DNA of 64,000 bases from Azospirillum sp. OGB3. Its GTDB lineage: Bacteria > Pseudomonadota > Alphaproteobacteria > Azospirillales > Azospirillaceae. The stretch lies in the NCBI RefSeq assembly GCF_014192915.1, contig NZ_JACHYN010000002.1, positions 434,001 to 498,000 on the forward strand, in the 5' to 3' direction. Position 1 is the stretch's first letter, and each line of letters starts with the position of its first letter. Positions 9,358 to 30,261 of this stretch are shown in pieces. The notes under the pieces were generated by a model. That model had not been told where the DNA came from. It did no database searches and worked only from the letters and a program-made list of their open reading frames with translations. Made by a program: the position numbers and the translations under genes.

Positions 9358-9468
9358 CCGTCCCTGCATAAGGGACGGGCCGCGCGATCATCGCCGCGTC
9401 GCGGCGAGCACCTAGGTTCGCGTGCTTCTGGTCGAGCGTACTCACGATTCTGACGTTTGGGGACATCC

Positions 9469-13662
<4,194 letters not shown>

Positions 13663-13678
13663 GCCCAAGAGACTTGAA

Positions 13679-13717
13679 CCCGCCGGAGGAGGGGCCATGT
13701 TGGCCCCTTCCGGCGGG
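13679..13717 (+). promoter_or_regulatory. hairpin between rpoB and rpoC
   Basis: A long imperfect stem (CCCGCCGGA...GGGGCC with GGCCCC...TCCGGCGGG, loop ATGTT) starts 16 bases after the rpoB stop. No T-run follows. A processing or mRNA-stability element is likely. Confidence 0.6.
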
Positions 13718-13729
13718 AACTGCCCTTAA

Positions 13730-17932
<4,203 letters not shown>

Positions 17933-17972
17933 GGGCGCGGAGCCTCAGGCTTCGGCGCATAGGGTAGGGCAG

Positions 17973-18003
17973 GGGGCGCGTTCCGCAGGGGACGCGCCCC
18001 TTT
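17973..18003 (+). terminator. intrinsic terminator of the rpoBC operon
   Basis: A 9-bp perfect stem GGGGCGCGT with ACGCGCCCC is followed by TTT, 40 bases after rpoC. Confidence 0.8.
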
Positions 18004-18058
18004 CCCGTTTGTGCCGCCGGGTTTAGGATCGTCAAGGCCACGCATCGGAGCCTCCGCC

Positions 18059-18772
18059 ATGACCGAGAACGCGCCCAGCTTCGGCCTGCTGCTGTTTCCC
18101 AACGTGACCCAGCTCGACCTCACCGGCCCCTACGAGGTGCTGGCCCGCGTGCCCGGCGCGCAGGTCCATCTGCTGTGGAAGACGCTCGATCCGGTGCGCT
18201 CCGACACCGGCCTGACCATCCTCCCCACGGCGACCCTGGCCGACGCCCCGCCGCTCGATCTCCTCCTGGTTCCCGGCGGCGGCGGCATCAACGCGCTGCT
18301 GACCGACGAGGAGGTCCTGACCTTCCTGGCGGAGCGGGCGTCCGGCACCCGCTATCTCTCGGGGATCTGCACCGGCTCCCTGGTGCTCGGCGCCGCCGGG
18401 CTGCTGGAGGGCAAGCGTGCGGGCACGCACTGGGCCTCCCGCGACTTCCTCGCCGCCTTCGGAGCCACGCCGGTGGCGGAGCGCGTGGTCGTGGACGGCA
18501 CGCTGTTCACCGGCGGCGGCGTGACCGCGGGAATCGACGTGGCGCTGCGCATCGTCGCCGAGTTGTTCGGTGAGCCGGCCGCGAAGCTCATCCAGCTCTC
18601 CATCGAATACGATCCCAAGCCGCCCTTCGACGCCGGTTCGCCGGAAGCGGCGGGGGAGGGAGTGACGGCCGATCTCCTCGCCCGGATGCGCCCGATGCTC
18701 GACGCGCGGGCTGCCGCGGTGACGGCGGGCGCGGAGGCGTTGCGCCGCCGCCGCTCGGGCGGCGTCGACTGA
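18059..18772 (+). CDS. isonitrile hydratase-like DJ-1/PfpI family protein
   Basis: 237 residues from ATG 18059. The order of motifs closely follows Pseudomonas putida isonitrile hydratase InhA: LLLFPNVTQLDLTGPYEVLA, VHLLWKTLDPVRSDTGL, the VPGGGG turn, and the nucleophile elbow GICTGSLVLGAAGLL with Cys104. THWASRDFLAAFGA, TGGGVTAGID and a C-terminal YDPKPPFDAGSP follow. The class I glutamine-amidotransferase-like fold hydrates isonitriles to N-substituted formamides in the Pseudomonas enzyme; the substrate here is inferred from similarity. It sits alone between the rpoBC terminator and the str promoter, an unusual site for a metabolic gene. Confidence 0.85.
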   Translation: MTENAPSFGLLLFPNVTQLDLTGPYEVLARVPGAQVHLLWKTLDPVRSDTGLTILPTATLADAPPLDLLLVPGGGGINALLTDEEVLTFLAERASGTRYLSGICTGSLVLGAAGLLEGKRAGTHWASRDFLAAFGATPVAERVVVDGTLFTGGGVTAGIDVALRIVAELFGEPAAKLIQLSIEYDPKPPFDAGSPEAAGEGVTADLLARMRPMLDARAAAVTAGAEALRRRRSGGVD

Positions 18773-18817
18773 CGCGGAAACGTCGTCGAAGCGCGCGACA
18801 AACGGTCATCTGCGCGC

Positions 18818-18846
18818 TTGACGGGTTCCCGGCGGCCCCATATAGT
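18818..18846 (+). promoter_or_regulatory. sigma-70 promoter of the str operon
   Basis: TTGACG (18818-18823), exactly 17 bases, then TATAGT (18841-18846). The predicted start near 18853 gives a ~240-base leader before rpsL that contains an attenuator-like hairpin. Confidence 0.85.
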
Positions 18847-18972
18847 CCGCGAACTTCAAAAGGAGCCTCGGGAAGGTCTTTCGTCCATCCCGTCCGGCAT
18901 CCGGCTGAACCCAAGCGACATAGCTGAACGACGGGTTCCTTGCGAACCGATCCGACGGCGAACGACCATTGG

Positions 18973-19011
18973 GCCCGCTCGAAGCCCCTCAGGCTTCGCA
19001 GGCGGGCTTTT
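18973..19011 (+). terminator. attenuator-like terminator in the str leader
   Basis: GCCCGC and CGAAGCC pair with GGCTTCG and GCGGGC around a CCTCA loop, followed directly by TTTTG. It lies ~120 bases after the promoter and ~80 bases before rpsL, so full termination would silence the operon; regulated read-through is the simplest reading. A smaller GGTTC/GAACC hairpin at 18934-18948 lies just upstream. Confidence 0.75.
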
Positions 19012-19091
19012 GCATCGTCCGGTACCGCCGGGCGATTTTCCAATCGGTCCGGCTCCGCCGGCCGATCGACCTGAAGGGATGAAGGGCAGAT

Positions 19092-19463
19092 ATGCCGACG
19101 ATCAACCAGTTGATCCGTAAGCCGCGCGAGCCCTTGGCCGCGCGCAATAAGGTTCCCGCGATGGAGGCGTGCCCGCAGAAGCGTGGCGTCTGCACCCGCG
19201 TCTACACGACCACGCCGAAGAAGCCGAACTCGGCTCTGCGTAAGGTCGCCCGCGTTCGCCTGACGAACGGCTTCGAAGTGACCTCCTACATCCCCGGTGA
19301 AGGCCATAACCTCCAGGAACACTCGGTGGTTATGATCCGCGGCGGCCGTGTGAAGGATCTTCCCGGCGTTCGCTACCACATCATCCGCGGCACGCTCGAT
19401 ACCCAGGGCGTGAAGGACCGTAAGCAGCGTCGTTCGAAGTACGGCGCGAAGCGTCCGAAGTAA
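19092..19463 (+). CDS. rpsL: 30S ribosomal protein S12
   Basis: 123 residues. The conserved [18 protein letters not shown] and [17 protein letters not shown] motifs carry Lys43 and Lys88 unmodified, the streptomycin-sensitive form. It is part of the decoding centre. rpsG follows after 12 bases with an AAGGAG site. Confidence 0.98.
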   Translation: MPTINQLIRKPREPLAARNKVPAMEACPQKRGVCTRVYTTTPKKPNSALRKVARVRLTNGFEVTSYIPGEGHNLQEHSVVMIRGGRVKDLPGVRYHIIRGTLDTQGVKDRKQRRSKYGAKRPK

Positions 19464-19946
<483 letters not shown>

Positions 19947-19972
19947 GGCACCCACCGGCCCAGGTGCTTGTC

Positions 19973-22051
19973 ATGCCCCGTTCCCATCCCCTGAACCGTT
20001 ACCGCAACATCGGCATCATGGCCCACATCGATGCCGGGAAGACCACGACCACCGAGCGGATTTTGTACTACACTGGAAAGTCGTACAAAATCGGCGAGGT
20101 GCACGAGGGCACCGCGGTGATGGATTGGATGGAGCAGGAACAGGAACGGGGCATCACCATCACCTCCGCGGCCACGACCTGCTTCTGGCGCGATCACCGC
20201 ATCAACATCATCGACACGCCGGGTCACGTCGACTTCACGATCGAAGTCGAACGCTCCTTGCGCGTGCTCGACGGTGCGGTTGCGGTGTTCGATTCCGTTG
20301 CAGGGGTGGAGCCTCAGTCCGAGACCGTGTGGCGGCAGGCCGACAAGTACGGCGTGCCCCGCATGTGTTTCGTCAACAAGCTGGACCGCACCGGCGCGGA
20401 CTTCTTCCGCTGCGTCGACATGATGAAGGAACGGCTGGGCGCCTTTCCGCTCGTCCTCCAGCTTCCGATCGGGTCCGAGGCCAGCTTTGTCGGCGTCGTC
20501 GATCTGGTCGCCATGCGCGCCATCGTCTGGAAAGAAGAGACGCTGGGTGCCGAATTCTACCACACCGATATTCCGGACGCCCTGAAGGACGCCGCGGCGC
20601 GCCACCGCCAGGCGCTGCTCGACGCGGTCCTGGAACTCGACGACGCGGCCATGGAGGCCTACCTCGAGTCCGGCCAGGAGCCGTCCGAAGAGACGCTCAA
20701 GGCCTGCATCCGCAAGGGCACCGTCGGCCTGCGATTCGTGCCGGTCCTCTGCGGCTCCGCCTTCAAGAACAAGGGCATCCAGCCGATGCTGGACGCCGTG
20801 GTGGACTATCTGCCGGCCCCTGTGGACGTCGGGGCGGTGCGGGGGCACCGCATCGGCAGTCCCGAGCCGGACGAGCGCGCGCCGGACGATGCCGCTCCCT
20901 TCTCCGCGCTCGCCTTCAAGATCATGAACGACCCCTTCGTCGGGTCGCTGACCTTCGTGCGCGTCTATTCCGGCACCGTCGCCTCCGGCACCGCCGTGCT
21001 GAATCCCGGCAAGGACGAGAAGGAGCGCATCGGCCGCATGCTGCTGATGCACGCCAACAGCCGGGAGGAGATCGACGAGGCCTACGCCGGCGACATCGTC
21101 GCCTTCACCGCTCTGAAGAGCACGACGACCGGCGACACCCTGTGCGATCCAGCCAAGCCCATCGTCCTGGAACGGATGGAGTTCCCGGAACCGGTCATCG
21201 AGGTGGCCGTCGAGCCGAAGTCCAAGGCCGACCAGGAAAAGATGAGCATGGCGCTGTCCCGCCTCGCCCAGGAGGACCCGTCCTTCCGCGTGGCCGTCGA
21301 CCACGAGAGCGGTCAGACGATCATCAAGGGCATGGGCGAACTGCATCTGGAGATCATCGTCGACCGCATGAAGCGGGAGTTCAAGGTGGATGCGAACGTC
21401 GGCGCGCCGCAGGTGGCGTACCGCGAGACCATCACCAAGACCGCCGAGATCGACTACACCCACAAGAAGCAGACCGGGGGCACCGGCCAGTACGCCCGCG
21501 TCAAGCTGGTCTTCGAGCCGCAGCCCGCCGGCACCGGCTTCGTCTTCCAGAACAAGGTCGTCGGCGGTGCCGTGCCCAAGGAGTTCATTCCGGGCGTGCA
21601 GAAGGGGCTGGACGCCTCCCTGCACAGCGGGGTGGTGGCCGGCTTCCCGGTGATCGACCTCAAGGTTGCGCTGGTCGACGGCGCCTTCCACGACGTCGAC
21701 TCCTCGGTGCTCGCCTTCGAGATCGCGACCCGCGCGGCCTTCCGCGAGGGCATGCAGAAGGCCGGCCCGATGCTTCTCGAGCCGATCATGAGGGTTGAGG
21801 TGGTGACGCCTGAAGACTACATGGGCGACATCATCGGGGACCTGAACAGCCGCCGCGGCCAGATCACCGCCATGGACCAGCGGGGCAACGCCCGCTCGAT
21901 CCTGGCGATGGTTCCGCTGGCGTCGATGTTCGGTTATGTGAACACCCTGCGCTCGATGAGCCAGGGGCGCGCGCAGTACACGATGCAGTTCGACCACCAC
22001 GAGCCGGTGCCGCAGACCATTGCGGAGACCATCCGCGCCAGGATGGCCTGA
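19973..22051 (+). CDS. fusA: elongation factor G
   Basis: 692 residues from ATG 19973 ([20 protein letters not shown]). G1 [10 protein letters not shown]2 [12 protein letters not shown]3 DTPGHVDF and G4 NKLDR are present; domains II-V continue to the C-terminus ([20 protein letters not shown]). It catalyses translocation and, with RRF, ribosome recycling. Only one fusA is in the window. The ribosome site before the ATG is weak, so coupling to rpsG upstream is likely. Confidence 0.97.
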   Translation: MPRSHPLNRYRNIGIMAHIDAGKTTTTERILYYTGKSYKIGEVHEGTAVMDWMEQEQERGITITSAATTCFWRDHRINIIDTPGHVDFTIEVERSLRVLDGAVAVFDSVAGVEPQSETVWRQADKYGVPRMCFVNKLDRTGADFFRCVDMMKERLGAFPLVLQLPIGSEASFVGVVDLVAMRAIVWKEETLGAEFYHTDIPDALKDAAARHRQALLDAVLELDDAAMEAYLESGQEPSEETLKACIRKGTVGLRFVPVLCGSAFKNKGIQPMLDAVVDYLPAPVDVGAVRGHRIGSPEPDERAPDDAAPFSALAFKIMNDPFVGSLTFVRVYSGTVASGTAVLNPGKDEKERIGRMLLMHANSREEIDEAYAGDIVAFTALKSTTTGDTLCDPAKPIVLERMEFPEPVIEVAVEPKSKADQEKMSMALSRLAQEDPSFRVAVDHESGQTIIKGMGELHLEIIVDRMKREFKVDANVGAPQVAYRETITKTAEIDYTHKKQTGGTGQYARVKLVFEPQPAGTGFVFQNKVVGGAVPKEFIPGVQKGLDASLHSGVVAGFPVIDLKVALVDGAFHDVDSSVLAFEIATRAAFREGMQKAGPMLLEPIMRVEVVTPEDYMGDIIGDLNSRRGQITAMDQRGNARSILAMVPLASMFGYVNTLRSMSQGRAQYTMQFDHHEPVPQTIAETIRARMA

Positions 22052-22088
22052 AACCGCTGGAACGACAAAGAGACGGAGAGCACACACC

Positions 22089-23282
<1,194 letters not shown>

Positions 23283-23296
23283 CGCGTTCTGCGGAA

Positions 23297-23326
23297 GGGG
23301 GCCGGCCTTCGGGTCGGCCCCCTTTT
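23297..23326 (+). terminator. intrinsic terminator of the str operon
   Basis: GGGGGCCGGCC, loop TTCG, GGTCGGCCCCC, then TTTT; one G-T pair. It starts 18 bases past tuf2 and separates the str and S10 units. Confidence 0.92.
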
Positions 23327-23411
23327 GCATGGCCGATCCGCGAAATTGCGGCGTGACGCGCCGAACCGGTCCGATCCCGTCACCCTCCTGTCACAAGGGG
23401 GAAAATGTGGG

Positions 23412-23440
23412 TTGACACCGGAGCGCCCAGGGCATACACG
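23412..23440 (+). promoter_or_regulatory. candidate promoter of the S10 operon
   Basis: TTGACA (23412-23417), a 17-base spacer and TACACG (23435-23440). The -35 is perfect and the -10 weak. Starting near 23447, it would leave a ~290-base leader before rpsJ. Confidence 0.6.
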
Positions 23441-23541
23441 TTACGCCCTCTGGAATTTGGGTTGGTAGTAGGCACGTCCGGCCTAGACGCAGCCCGATCA
23501 CGAACGGCACCGCAAGCTCCACTTGCACCGGTTGCTGCCCG

Positions 23542-23581
23542 GAACATCCGCCCGCATTGCGATGCGGGGGATGTTCTTTTT
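23542..23581 (+). terminator. attenuator-like terminator in the S10 leader
   Basis: GAACATCC and CCCGCA pair with TGCGGG and GGATGTTC (one bulged G, loop TTGCGA), followed directly by a run of six T. It lies ~95 bases after the promoter and ~155 bases before rpsJ, so expression of the whole ribosomal block would depend on read-through. Compare the str leader hairpin. Confidence 0.85.
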
Positions 23582-23736
23582 CGTATCGGCCGTCAGATCG
23601 GACAGAGCGAACCGCCGCCCACCGCTTCGGTGAGCCGGCGCAGGTTCGCCTGCCGCCGCGGGTCCCCGGGGGACAGATTTTGGGGTGCCGGTGGCGCAGT
23701 CGCGTCACCGAAACGAGGTGCAAGGGACGTTTGGAC

Positions 23737-24045
<309 letters not shown>

Positions 24046-24105
24046 TTCGTTGCTGTTGAGGGACCTCTCCCTCTGAGGATGTCCCTGGTCAGGAGATAAA
24101 GAACA

Positions 24106-24816
24106 ATGCGATCCGGTTTGATCGCGCAGAAAGTCGGCATGACCCGCGTCTTCACGGACGACGGGCAGCACGTGCCGGTGACTGTGCTGAAAGTCGACAG
24201 CTGCCAGGTCGTCGCCGTTCGCACCGAGGACAAGGATGGCTACACCGCCGTCCAGCTCGGCGCAGGCGCCATCAAGGTGAAGAACGTCACGAAGCCGCAG
24301 CGCGGGCATTTTGCCAAGGCGCGCGTCGAGCCCAAGCGCAAGCTGGTCGAGTTCCGCGTCGATGCCGACGCGCTGATCGAGGTCGGCGCCGAGCTCTCGG
24401 CTGCGCATTTCGTCCCGGGCCAGTTCGTCGACGTCACCGGCACCTCCATCGGTAAGGGCTTCGCCGGTCCGATGAAGCGCTGGAACTTCGGTGGTCTGCG
24501 CGCGACGCACGGCGTGTCGGTGTCGCACCGCTCGCACGGTTCGACGGGTAACCGCCAGGACCCCGGCAAGGTCTTCAAGAACAAGAAGATGGCCGGTCAT
24601 CTCGGCGACGAGAAGGTCACGGTTCTGAACCTGAAGGTCGTGTCGGTCGATGAGGACCGCGGTCTGATCTTCCTCAAGGGTGCCGTTCCGGGCGCCGAGG
24701 GGGCTTGGCTCCGCATCCGCGACGCGGTGAAGAAGAAGGCTCCGGAAGGTCTGCCGTTCCCCGCCGGGATCAAGGCTGCGCCGGCCGCTGAAGCCGCCGC
24801 CGAGCCGCAGGAGTGA
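24106..24816 (+). CDS. rplC: 50S ribosomal protein L3
   Basis: 236 residues with [20 protein letters not shown] at the start and the central [20 protein letters not shown] loop that reaches the peptidyl-transferase centre. An Ala/Glu-rich C-terminal extension follows. It includes the Gln that PrmB methylates in related species (NRQDPG). Confidence 0.97.
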   Translation: MRSGLIAQKVGMTRVFTDDGQHVPVTVLKVDSCQVVAVRTEDKDGYTAVQLGAGAIKVKNVTKPQRGHFAKARVEPKRKLVEFRVDADALIEVGAELSAAHFVPGQFVDVTGTSIGKGFAGPMKRWNFGGLRATHGVSVSHRSHGSTGNRQDPGKVFKNKKMAGHLGDEKVTVLNLKVVSVDEDRGLIFLKGAVPGAEGAWLRIRDAVKKKAPEGLPFPAGIKAAPAAEAAAEPQE

Positions 24817-24821
24817 TGGCC

Positions 24822-25442
24822 ATGAAGGCGACCATTAAGAACCTGAACAACGAGACCGTCGGCGAGATCGAGCTGGCCGACGAGGTCTTCGGCCTCCCGT
24901 CCCGCACGGACATCCTGGCCCGCATGGTCAACTGGCAGCTGGCCAAGCGCCGCGCCGGCACGCACAAGACCAAGACGGTCAGCGAGATTTCCGGCACCGG
25001 CAAGAAGCCGTACCGCCAGAAGGGCACCGGCCGTGCCCGTCAGGGTTCCATGCGCTCCGCCCAGTTCCGTGGCGGTGCGACCATCTTCGGCCCGGTCGTC
25101 CGCTCGCATGAGCATGACCTGACCAAGAAGGTCCGCAAGCTGGCCCTGAAGACCGCGCTGTCCACCAAGGCCGCGGAAGGCAAGCTCCTGGTCCTCGACG
25201 CCGCTTCGGCCGAGACGCACAAGACCAAGGAACTGGCCAGCCGCCTCGCTTCGCTCGGCCTGACCTCGGCTCTGATCATCGATGGCGCCAACCTGAACGA
25301 GAACTTCGCTCGGGCCTCGCGCAACATCCCGCTGATCGACGTGCTGCCGGAGCAGGGCGCCAACGTCTACGACATTCTTCGCCGCGATACGCTGGTCCTG
25401 ACCCGCAACGCGGTCGAGCAGCTGGAGGCTCGCCTGAAATGA
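24822..25442 (+). CDS. rplD: 50S ribosomal protein L4
   Basis: 206 residues from ATG 24822 ([20 protein letters not shown]). Closer starts at 24813 (GTG) and 24816 sit too near the CAGGAG ribosome site. The loop [20 protein letters not shown] lines the exit tunnel. In E. coli L4 represses the S10 operon; no evidence for or against that here. It overlaps rplW by 4 bases (ATGA). Confidence 0.96.
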   Translation: MKATIKNLNNETVGEIELADEVFGLPSRTDILARMVNWQLAKRRAGTHKTKTVSEISGTGKKPYRQKGTGRARQGSMRSAQFRGGATIFGPVVRSHEHDLTKKVRKLALKTALSTKAAEGKLLVLDAASAETHKTKELASRLASLGLTSALIIDGANLNENFARASRNIPLIDVLPEQGANVYDILRRDTLVLTRNAVEQLEARLK

Positions 25443-25756
25443 GCAAGCAGTCGAAACCTGCGGTGAGCCAGGAGCGGATGTACGACCTCATCCTGGCTCC
25501 GGTGATCACCGAGAAGTCGACGATGGCGTCGGAGCACAATCAGGTGACGTTCCGCGTGCCGCTGTCGGCGACCAAGCCGGAGATCAAGGCGGCTGTCGAA
25601 GGGCTGTTCAACGTGAAGGTGACGGCGGTCAACACCCTGGTTTCCAAGGGTAAGACCAAGCGCTTCCGCGGGACCATCGGCCGTCGCTCGGACTTCAAGA
25701 AGGCCGTCGTGACCCTCGCCGAGGGGAACAAGATCGACGTGACCACGGGCATCTGA
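25439..25756 (+). CDS. rplW: 50S ribosomal protein L23
   Basis: 105 residues, with the conserved [17 protein letters not shown] start and [20 protein letters not shown]. It sits at the tunnel exit, the docking site for trigger factor and SRP. It starts within the rplD stop (ATGA overlap), implying translational coupling. Confidence 0.97.
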   Translation: MSKQSKPAVSQERMYDLILAPVITEKSTMASEHNQVTFRVPLSATKPEIKAAVEGLFNVKVTAVNTLVSKGKTKRFRGTIGRRSDFKKAVVTLAEGNKIDVTTGI

Positions 25757-25772
25757 GCGGGAGTGTGATCCG

Positions 25773-26600
25773 ATGGCTCTGAAGCAATATCGCCCGATTA
25801 CGCCGTCGCTCCGCCAGCTGGTCATCGTCGACCGCTCGGAGCTGTGGAAGGGCAAGCCGGTCAAGACCCTCACCGAGGGCCTGACCAAGTCCGGTGGCCG
25901 CAACAACACCGGCCGCATCACCGCGCGCCGGATGGGTGGCGGTCACAAGCGCGTCTACCGTCTGGTGGACTTCAAGCGTCGCAAGTTCGACGTCCCGGCG
26001 ACGGTTGAGCGCCTGGAGTACGATCCGAATCGCACGGCCTTCATCGCCCTCATCAAGTATGAGGACGGCACCCTGTCCTACATTCTGGCGCCGCAGCGCC
26101 TGAAGGTGGGCGACACGGTGATCGCCGGCGAGAAGGTGGATGTGAAGCCCGGCAACGCCATGCCGCTGAAGAACATCCCGGTCGGCTCCGTGCTGCACAA
26201 CGTCGAGCTGAAGCCCGGCAAGGGTGGTCAGCTGGCCCGTTCGGCCGGCACCTACCTGCAGCTGGTTGGCCGCGACGGCGGGTACGCCCAGCTGAAGCTG
26301 CCCTCGGGCGAGCTTCGCGTGGTCCGCGGGGACTGCATGGCCACCCTGGGTGCCGTGTCGAACCCGGACAACATGAACACCAACAAGGGCAAGGCCGGTC
26401 GCAGCCGTTGGCTGGGCATCCGCCCGTCCGTCCGTGGTGTCGCCATGAACCCGATCGACCACCCGCACGGTGGTGGTGAAGGCCGTACCTCGGGTGGCCG
26501 TCATCCGGTCACGCCGTGGGGCAAGCCGACCAAGGGCAAGAAGACTCGTCACAACAAGAAGACGGATGGCCTGATCCTGCGCCGCCGTCATTCGAAGTAA
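25773..26600 (+). CDS. rplB: 50S ribosomal protein L2
   Basis: 275 residues, full length. The conserved [20 protein letters not shown] and [20 protein letters not shown] motif (with the key His near the peptidyl-transferase centre) is intact. Confidence 0.98.
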   Translation: MALKQYRPITPSLRQLVIVDRSELWKGKPVKTLTEGLTKSGGRNNTGRITARRMGGGHKRVYRLVDFKRRKFDVPATVERLEYDPNRTAFIALIKYEDGTLSYILAPQRLKVGDTVIAGEKVDVKPGNAMPLKNIPVGSVLHNVELKPGKGGQLARSAGTYLQLVGRDGGYAQLKLPSGELRVVRGDCMATLGAVSNPDNMNTNKGKAGRSRWLGIRPSVRGVAMNPIDHPHGGGEGRTSGGRHPVTPWGKPTKGKKTRHNKKTDGLILRRRHSK

Positions 26601-26612
26601 GGAGGGCGGACG

Positions 26613-26891
26613 ATGGCACGCTCCGTTTGGAAGGGCCCGTTCGTCGACGGCTACCTGCTCAAGAAGGCGGACAAGTCGCGGGCTTCGGGCCGCAACGAGA
26701 TCATCAAGATCTGGTCGCGTCGCTCGACGATCCTGCCGCAGTTCGTGGGTCTCACGTTCGGCGTGTACAATGGCCACAAGTTCCTGCCGGTTCTGGTGAC
26801 CGAGAACATGATCGGCCACAAGTTCGGTGAGTTCGCTCCGACGCGCACCTTCTACGGGCACGCGGCGGACAAGAAGGCGAAGAGGAAGTAA
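26613..26891 (+). CDS. rpsS: 30S ribosomal protein S19
   Basis: 92 residues: [20 protein letters not shown] and the signature ITVYNGHKF-like [31 protein letters not shown]. It binds 16S rRNA in the 30S head with S13. Confidence 0.97.
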   Translation: MARSVWKGPFVDGYLLKKADKSRASGRNEIIKIWSRRSTILPQFVGLTFGVYNGHKFLPVLVTENMIGHKFGEFAPTRTFYGHAADKKAKRK

Positions 26892-26894
26892 GCC

Positions 26895-27290
26895 ATGGGC
26901 AAGCCCTCCAACCCCAGCCGTATCGCGGAGAACGAGGCGATCGCCTCCAATCCGATGATCCGCACCAGCCCGCGCAAGCTGAACCTCGTCGCCCAGCTGA
27001 TCCGGAACAAGGACGCCAGCAGCGCCGTGGCCGAGCTGACCTTCTCCAAGCGCCGCATCGCCGGCGAGGTGAAGAAGGTCCTTCAGGCCGCGATCGCCAA
27101 CGCCGAGAACAACCATCAGCTCGATGTGGACCGCCTGTACGTCTCCTCGGCGACGGTCGGTCGCGCCCTGGTGATGAAGCGCTTCCACGCCCGTGCCCGT
27201 GGCCGTGGCGCGCGGGTCGAGAAGCTGTTCTCCAACCTGACGATCATCGTGCGTGAGCGCGAAGCCGCCGCTGCCGAAGGGGCCGAGTAA
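26895..27290 (+). CDS. rplV: 50S ribosomal protein L22
   Basis: 131 residues. [20 protein letters not shown] at the N-terminus, and the tunnel-lining hairpin in the C-terminal half ([20 protein letters not shown]). It starts 3 bases after the rpsS stop. Confidence 0.97.
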   Translation: MGKPSNPSRIAENEAIASNPMIRTSPRKLNLVAQLIRNKDASSAVAELTFSKRRIAGEVKKVLQAAIANAENNHQLDVDRLYVSSATVGRALVMKRFHARARGRGARVEKLFSNLTIIVREREAAAAEGAE

Positions 27291-27291
27291 G

Positions 27292-28068
27292 ATGGGTCAG
27301 AAAGTCAATCCGATCGGGCTGCGCCTCGGCATCAACCGGACCTGGGACAGCCGTTGGTTCGCCAAGCGCGACTACGCCAACCTGCTGCACCAGGACCTGA
27401 AGCTGCGCGGCTATCTGCAGGGCCGCCTGCAGCAGGCCGGCTGCTCGCGCGTCATCATCGAGCGTCCGGCCAAGAAGGCCCGCGTCACCATCCACTCGGC
27501 CCGTCCGGGCGTGGTGATCGGCAAGAAGGGCGCGGACATCGAGAAGCTGCGCACCGAGCTGTCGAAGATGGCCGGCGGCGAGGTGAGCCTGAACATCATT
27601 GAGATCCGCAAGCCGGAGATCGATGCCAAGCTCATCGCCGAGAACATCTCCAACCAGCTCGAGCGCCGTGTCGCCTTCCGTCGCGCCATGAAGCGCGCCG
27701 TGCAGTCGGCCATGCGTCTGGGCGCCCAGGGCATCCGGATCAACTGCTCCGGTCGTCTCGGCGGCGCCGAGATCGCCCGCCTGGAGTGGTACCGCGAGGG
27801 CCGCGTTCCGCTGCACACCCTGCGTGCGGACATCGACTACGGCACCGCGACCGCGAAGACCACCTACGGCACCTGCGGTGTCAAGGTGTGGGTCTTCAAG
27901 GGCGAGATCATGGCGCACGACCCGATGGCGCAGGACAAGCGCATGGGCACCGAGCCGGTGTCGACCGATGGCGAGCCGCGGCGCGAGCGTCGCGAGCGTG
28001 GTGACCGTGAGGAGCGTGGGGGCCGTGGTCGCGGCGACCGTGACCGCTCCGAGCGGGCTGACCGCTAG
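27292..28068 (+). CDS. rpsC: 30S ribosomal protein S3 with Arg-rich tail
   Basis: 258 residues from ATG 27292 ([20 protein letters not shown]), overlapping the stop region of rplV by position only. KH domain ([20 protein letters not shown]) and C-terminal domain ([20 protein letters not shown]) are intact. The last ~35 residues are an unusual Arg/Glu/Gly/Asp tail ([20 protein letters not shown]...). S3 lines the mRNA entry channel. Confidence 0.97.
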   Translation: MGQKVNPIGLRLGINRTWDSRWFAKRDYANLLHQDLKLRGYLQGRLQQAGCSRVIIERPAKKARVTIHSARPGVVIGKKGADIEKLRTELSKMAGGEVSLNIIEIRKPEIDAKLIAENISNQLERRVAFRRAMKRAVQSAMRLGAQGIRINCSGRLGGAEIARLEWYREGRVPLHTLRADIDYGTATAKTTYGTCGVKVWVFKGEIMAHDPMAQDKRMGTEPVSTDGEPRRERRERGDREERGGRGRGDRDRSERADR

Positions 28069-28083
28069 TAAGGGGCACGAGCG

Positions 28084-28515
28084 ATGCTTTCTCCGAAGCG
28101 TACCAAGTACCGCAAGGCCCACAAGGGCCGCATCCACGGCAACGCGAAGGGCGGCACCCAGCTGAACTTCGGCTCCTTCGGCCTCAAGGCCCTGGAGCCG
28201 GAGCGCATCACGGCCCGCCAGATCGAGGCGGCCCGCCGCGCGATCACCCGCGCCATGAAGCGTCAGGGCCGCGTGTGGATCCGCGTGTTCCCGGACCTGC
28301 CGGTCTCCACCAAGCCCGCCGAAGTCCGCATGGGTTCCGGTAAGGGCACGCCCGAGTACTGGGCGGCCCGCGTTCATCCCGGCCGCATTCTGTTTGAGCT
28401 GGACGGCGTGCCCGCGGATGTGGCAAAGCAGGCGTTCGCCCTGGCGGCCGCCAAGCTGCCGATCAAGACCAAGCTGGTGACCCGCCTCGGCGGCGGTGAG
28501 GAGGTGGCGGCATGA
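28084..28515 (+). CDS. rplP: 50S ribosomal protein L16
   Basis: 143 residues: [20 protein letters not shown] and [40 protein letters not shown]. It contacts A-site tRNA. Overlaps rpmC by 4 bases (ATGA). Confidence 0.97.
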   Translation: MLSPKRTKYRKAHKGRIHGNAKGGTQLNFGSFGLKALEPERITARQIEAARRAITRAMKRQGRVWIRVFPDLPVSTKPAEVRMGSGKGTPEYWAARVHPGRILFELDGVPADVAKQAFALAAAKLPIKTKLVTRLGGGEEVAA

Positions 28516-28718
28516 AGTCCGTCGACGTTCGCGCGAAGAGCACCGAGGAGCTGAACGATCAGCTCCTCCAGCTCAAGAAGGAACAGTTCAACCTGCGTTT
28601 CCAGCGGGCCTCCGGCCAGCTGGAGAACACCGCGCGGGTGCGAGTGGTGCGTCGCGACATCGCGCGCATCAAGACGATCCTCGGCGAGCGCACGCGCTCG
28701 GCCGAAGCCGGCAAGTAA
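28512..28718 (+). CDS. rpmC: 50S ribosomal protein L29
   Basis: 68 residues, two-helix protein with [20 protein letters not shown] and [18 protein letters not shown]. Lies at the tunnel exit. Coupled to rplP. Confidence 0.96.
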   Translation: MKSVDVRAKSTEELNDQLLQLKKEQFNLRFQRASGQLENTARVRVVRRDIARIKTILGERTRSAEAGK

Positions 28719-28730
28719 GGAGGGCTACCT

Positions 28731-28985
28731 ATGCCTCGCCGCGTTCTGCAGGGCACGGTGGTCAGCGACAAGGGCGACAAGACGGTTATCGTCCTGGTCG
28801 AGCGCCGCGTCATGCACCCCGTGTACAAGAAGTTCATTCGTCAGTCGAAGAAGTACGCCGCCCACGACGAGGGCAACCAGTTCAAGGTCGGCGATACCGT
28901 TTCGATCATCGAATGCCGCCCGATCTCCAAGCGCAAGCGCTGGACGGTCGTGCTTGAGTCCGCCGCCGTTAGCGGCGCCGCGTAA
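28731..28985 (+). CDS. rpsQ: 30S ribosomal protein S17
   Basis: 84 residues: [56 protein letters not shown]-fold primary 16S rRNA-binding protein. Preceded by a strong AAGGAGG. Confidence 0.97.
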   Translation: MPRRVLQGTVVSDKGDKTVIVLVERRVMHPVYKKFIRQSKKYAAHDEGNQFKVGDTVSIIECRPISKRKRWTVVLESAAVSGAA

Positions 28986-29002
28986 ACGGAAGGGTACAAA
29001 CC

Positions 29003-29371
29003 ATGATCCAGATGCAAACCAACCTGGAAGTCGCCGACAATAGCGGGGCGCGCCGGGTGCAGTGCATCAAGGTGCTTGGCGGGTCCAAGCGGAAGGTGGC
29101 CACCGTCGGCGACGTCATCGTCGTCTCCGTGAAGGAGGCCATTCCGAAGGGTCGCGTCAAGAAGGGCGACGTGCATCGCGCCGTCATCGTCCGCACCGCG
29201 AAGGAACTGCGCCGGGAGGACGGGTCCGCGATCCGTTTCGACCGCAATGCCGCCGTGCTGATCAACAAGCAGGGCGAGCCGATCGGCACGCGTATCTTCG
29301 GGCCGGTCACTCGTGAGCTTCGCGGCAAGAAGTTCATGAAGATCATCTCGCTGGCGCCGGAGGTGCTGTGA
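29003..29371 (+). CDS. rplN: 50S ribosomal protein L14
   Basis: 122 residues, the standard length: [20 protein letters not shown], the signature [20 protein letters not shown], and [13 protein letters not shown]. Forms an intersubunit bridge. Stop overlaps the rplX start by one base (TGATG). Confidence 0.98.
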   Translation: MIQMQTNLEVADNSGARRVQCIKVLGGSKRKVATVGDVIVVSVKEAIPKGRVKKGDVHRAVIVRTAKELRREDGSAIRFDRNAAVLINKQGEPIGTRIFGPVTRELRGKKFMKIISLAPEVL

Positions 29372-29688
29372 TGGCCGCGAAGATCAAGACCAAGGACATG
29401 GTCGTCATCCTTGCCGGCAAGGACAAGGGGAAGACCGGTGAGGTCCTCAAGGTCATCCCGGCGGAAAACCGTGTCGTCGTGCAGGGCGTGAACGTGGTGA
29501 AGAAGCACCAGCGTCCGAGCGCCACCTCGCAGGGCGGCATCGTTGAGTTCGAGGCGCCGATCAACGTCTCGAACGTTGCTCATGTCGACCCCAAGGACGG
29601 CAAGCCGACCCGCGTCGGTTTCAAGGTCCTTGAGGATGGCCGCAAGGTGCGTGTCGCCAAGCGGTCCGGCGAAGTCATCGACGTGTGA
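29371..29688 (+). CDS. rplX: 50S ribosomal protein L24
   Basis: 105 residues from ATG 29371 ([20 protein letters not shown]). KOW motif [21 protein letters not shown] is intact. Early assembly protein near the tunnel exit. Confidence 0.96.
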   Translation: MAAKIKTKDMVVILAGKDKGKTGEVLKVIPAENRVVVQGVNVVKKHQRPSATSQGGIVEFEAPINVSNVAHVDPKDGKPTRVGFKVLEDGRKVRVAKRSGEVIDV

Positions 29689-29699
29689 GGACCGGACCA

Positions 29700-30242
29700 A
29701 TGGCTGCACGTTTGAAGGAAGTGTACGACTCCAAGATCCGCGCCGCGCTCAAGGCTGAGTTCGGCTACGCGAACGACATGGAAGTTCCGCGGATCGAGAA
29801 GATCGTCATCAACATGGGTGTCGGCGAGGCTGTCGGCGACTCCAAGAAGATCCAGAATGCGGTGAGCGAACTGACGGCGATCAGCGGCCAGAAGCCGATC
29901 GTCACGAAGTCCCGCAAGTCGATCGCGCAGTTCAAGCTGCGTGAGGGCATGGCGATCGGGTGCAAGGTCACGCTCCGCCGTGACCGCATGTACGAGTTCC
30001 TGGATCGCCTGGTCACGATCGCGTTGCCGCGTGTCCGCGACTTCCGCGGCATTCCCGGCAACAGCTTCGACGGCCGTGGCAACTATGCCATGGGCGTGAA
30101 GGAGCAGATCATTTTCCCGGAGATCGACTACGACAAGATCGATCAGATCCGCGGCATGGACATCATTTTCGTCACCTCGGCGAAGACCGACAAGGAGGCC
30201 AAGGCTCTCCTGAAGGCCTTCGACATGCCGTTTGTGGCCTGA
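29700..30242 (+). CDS. rplE: 50S ribosomal protein L5
   Basis: 180 residues from ATG 29700 ([20 protein letters not shown]); an in-frame upstream start at 29685 is less likely because it overlaps rplX without a ribosome site. [17 protein letters not shown] and [17 protein letters not shown] are conserved. Binds 5S rRNA in the central protuberance. Confidence 0.97.
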   Translation: MAARLKEVYDSKIRAALKAEFGYANDMEVPRIEKIVINMGVGEAVGDSKKIQNAVSELTAISGQKPIVTKSRKSIAQFKLREGMAIGCKVTLRRDRMYEFLDRLVTIALPRVRDFRGIPGNSFDGRGNYAMGVKEQIIFPEIDYDKIDQIRGMDIIFVTSAKTDKEAKALLKAFDMPFVA

Positions 30243-30261
30243 TTGGCTGGAGCACGACCCC

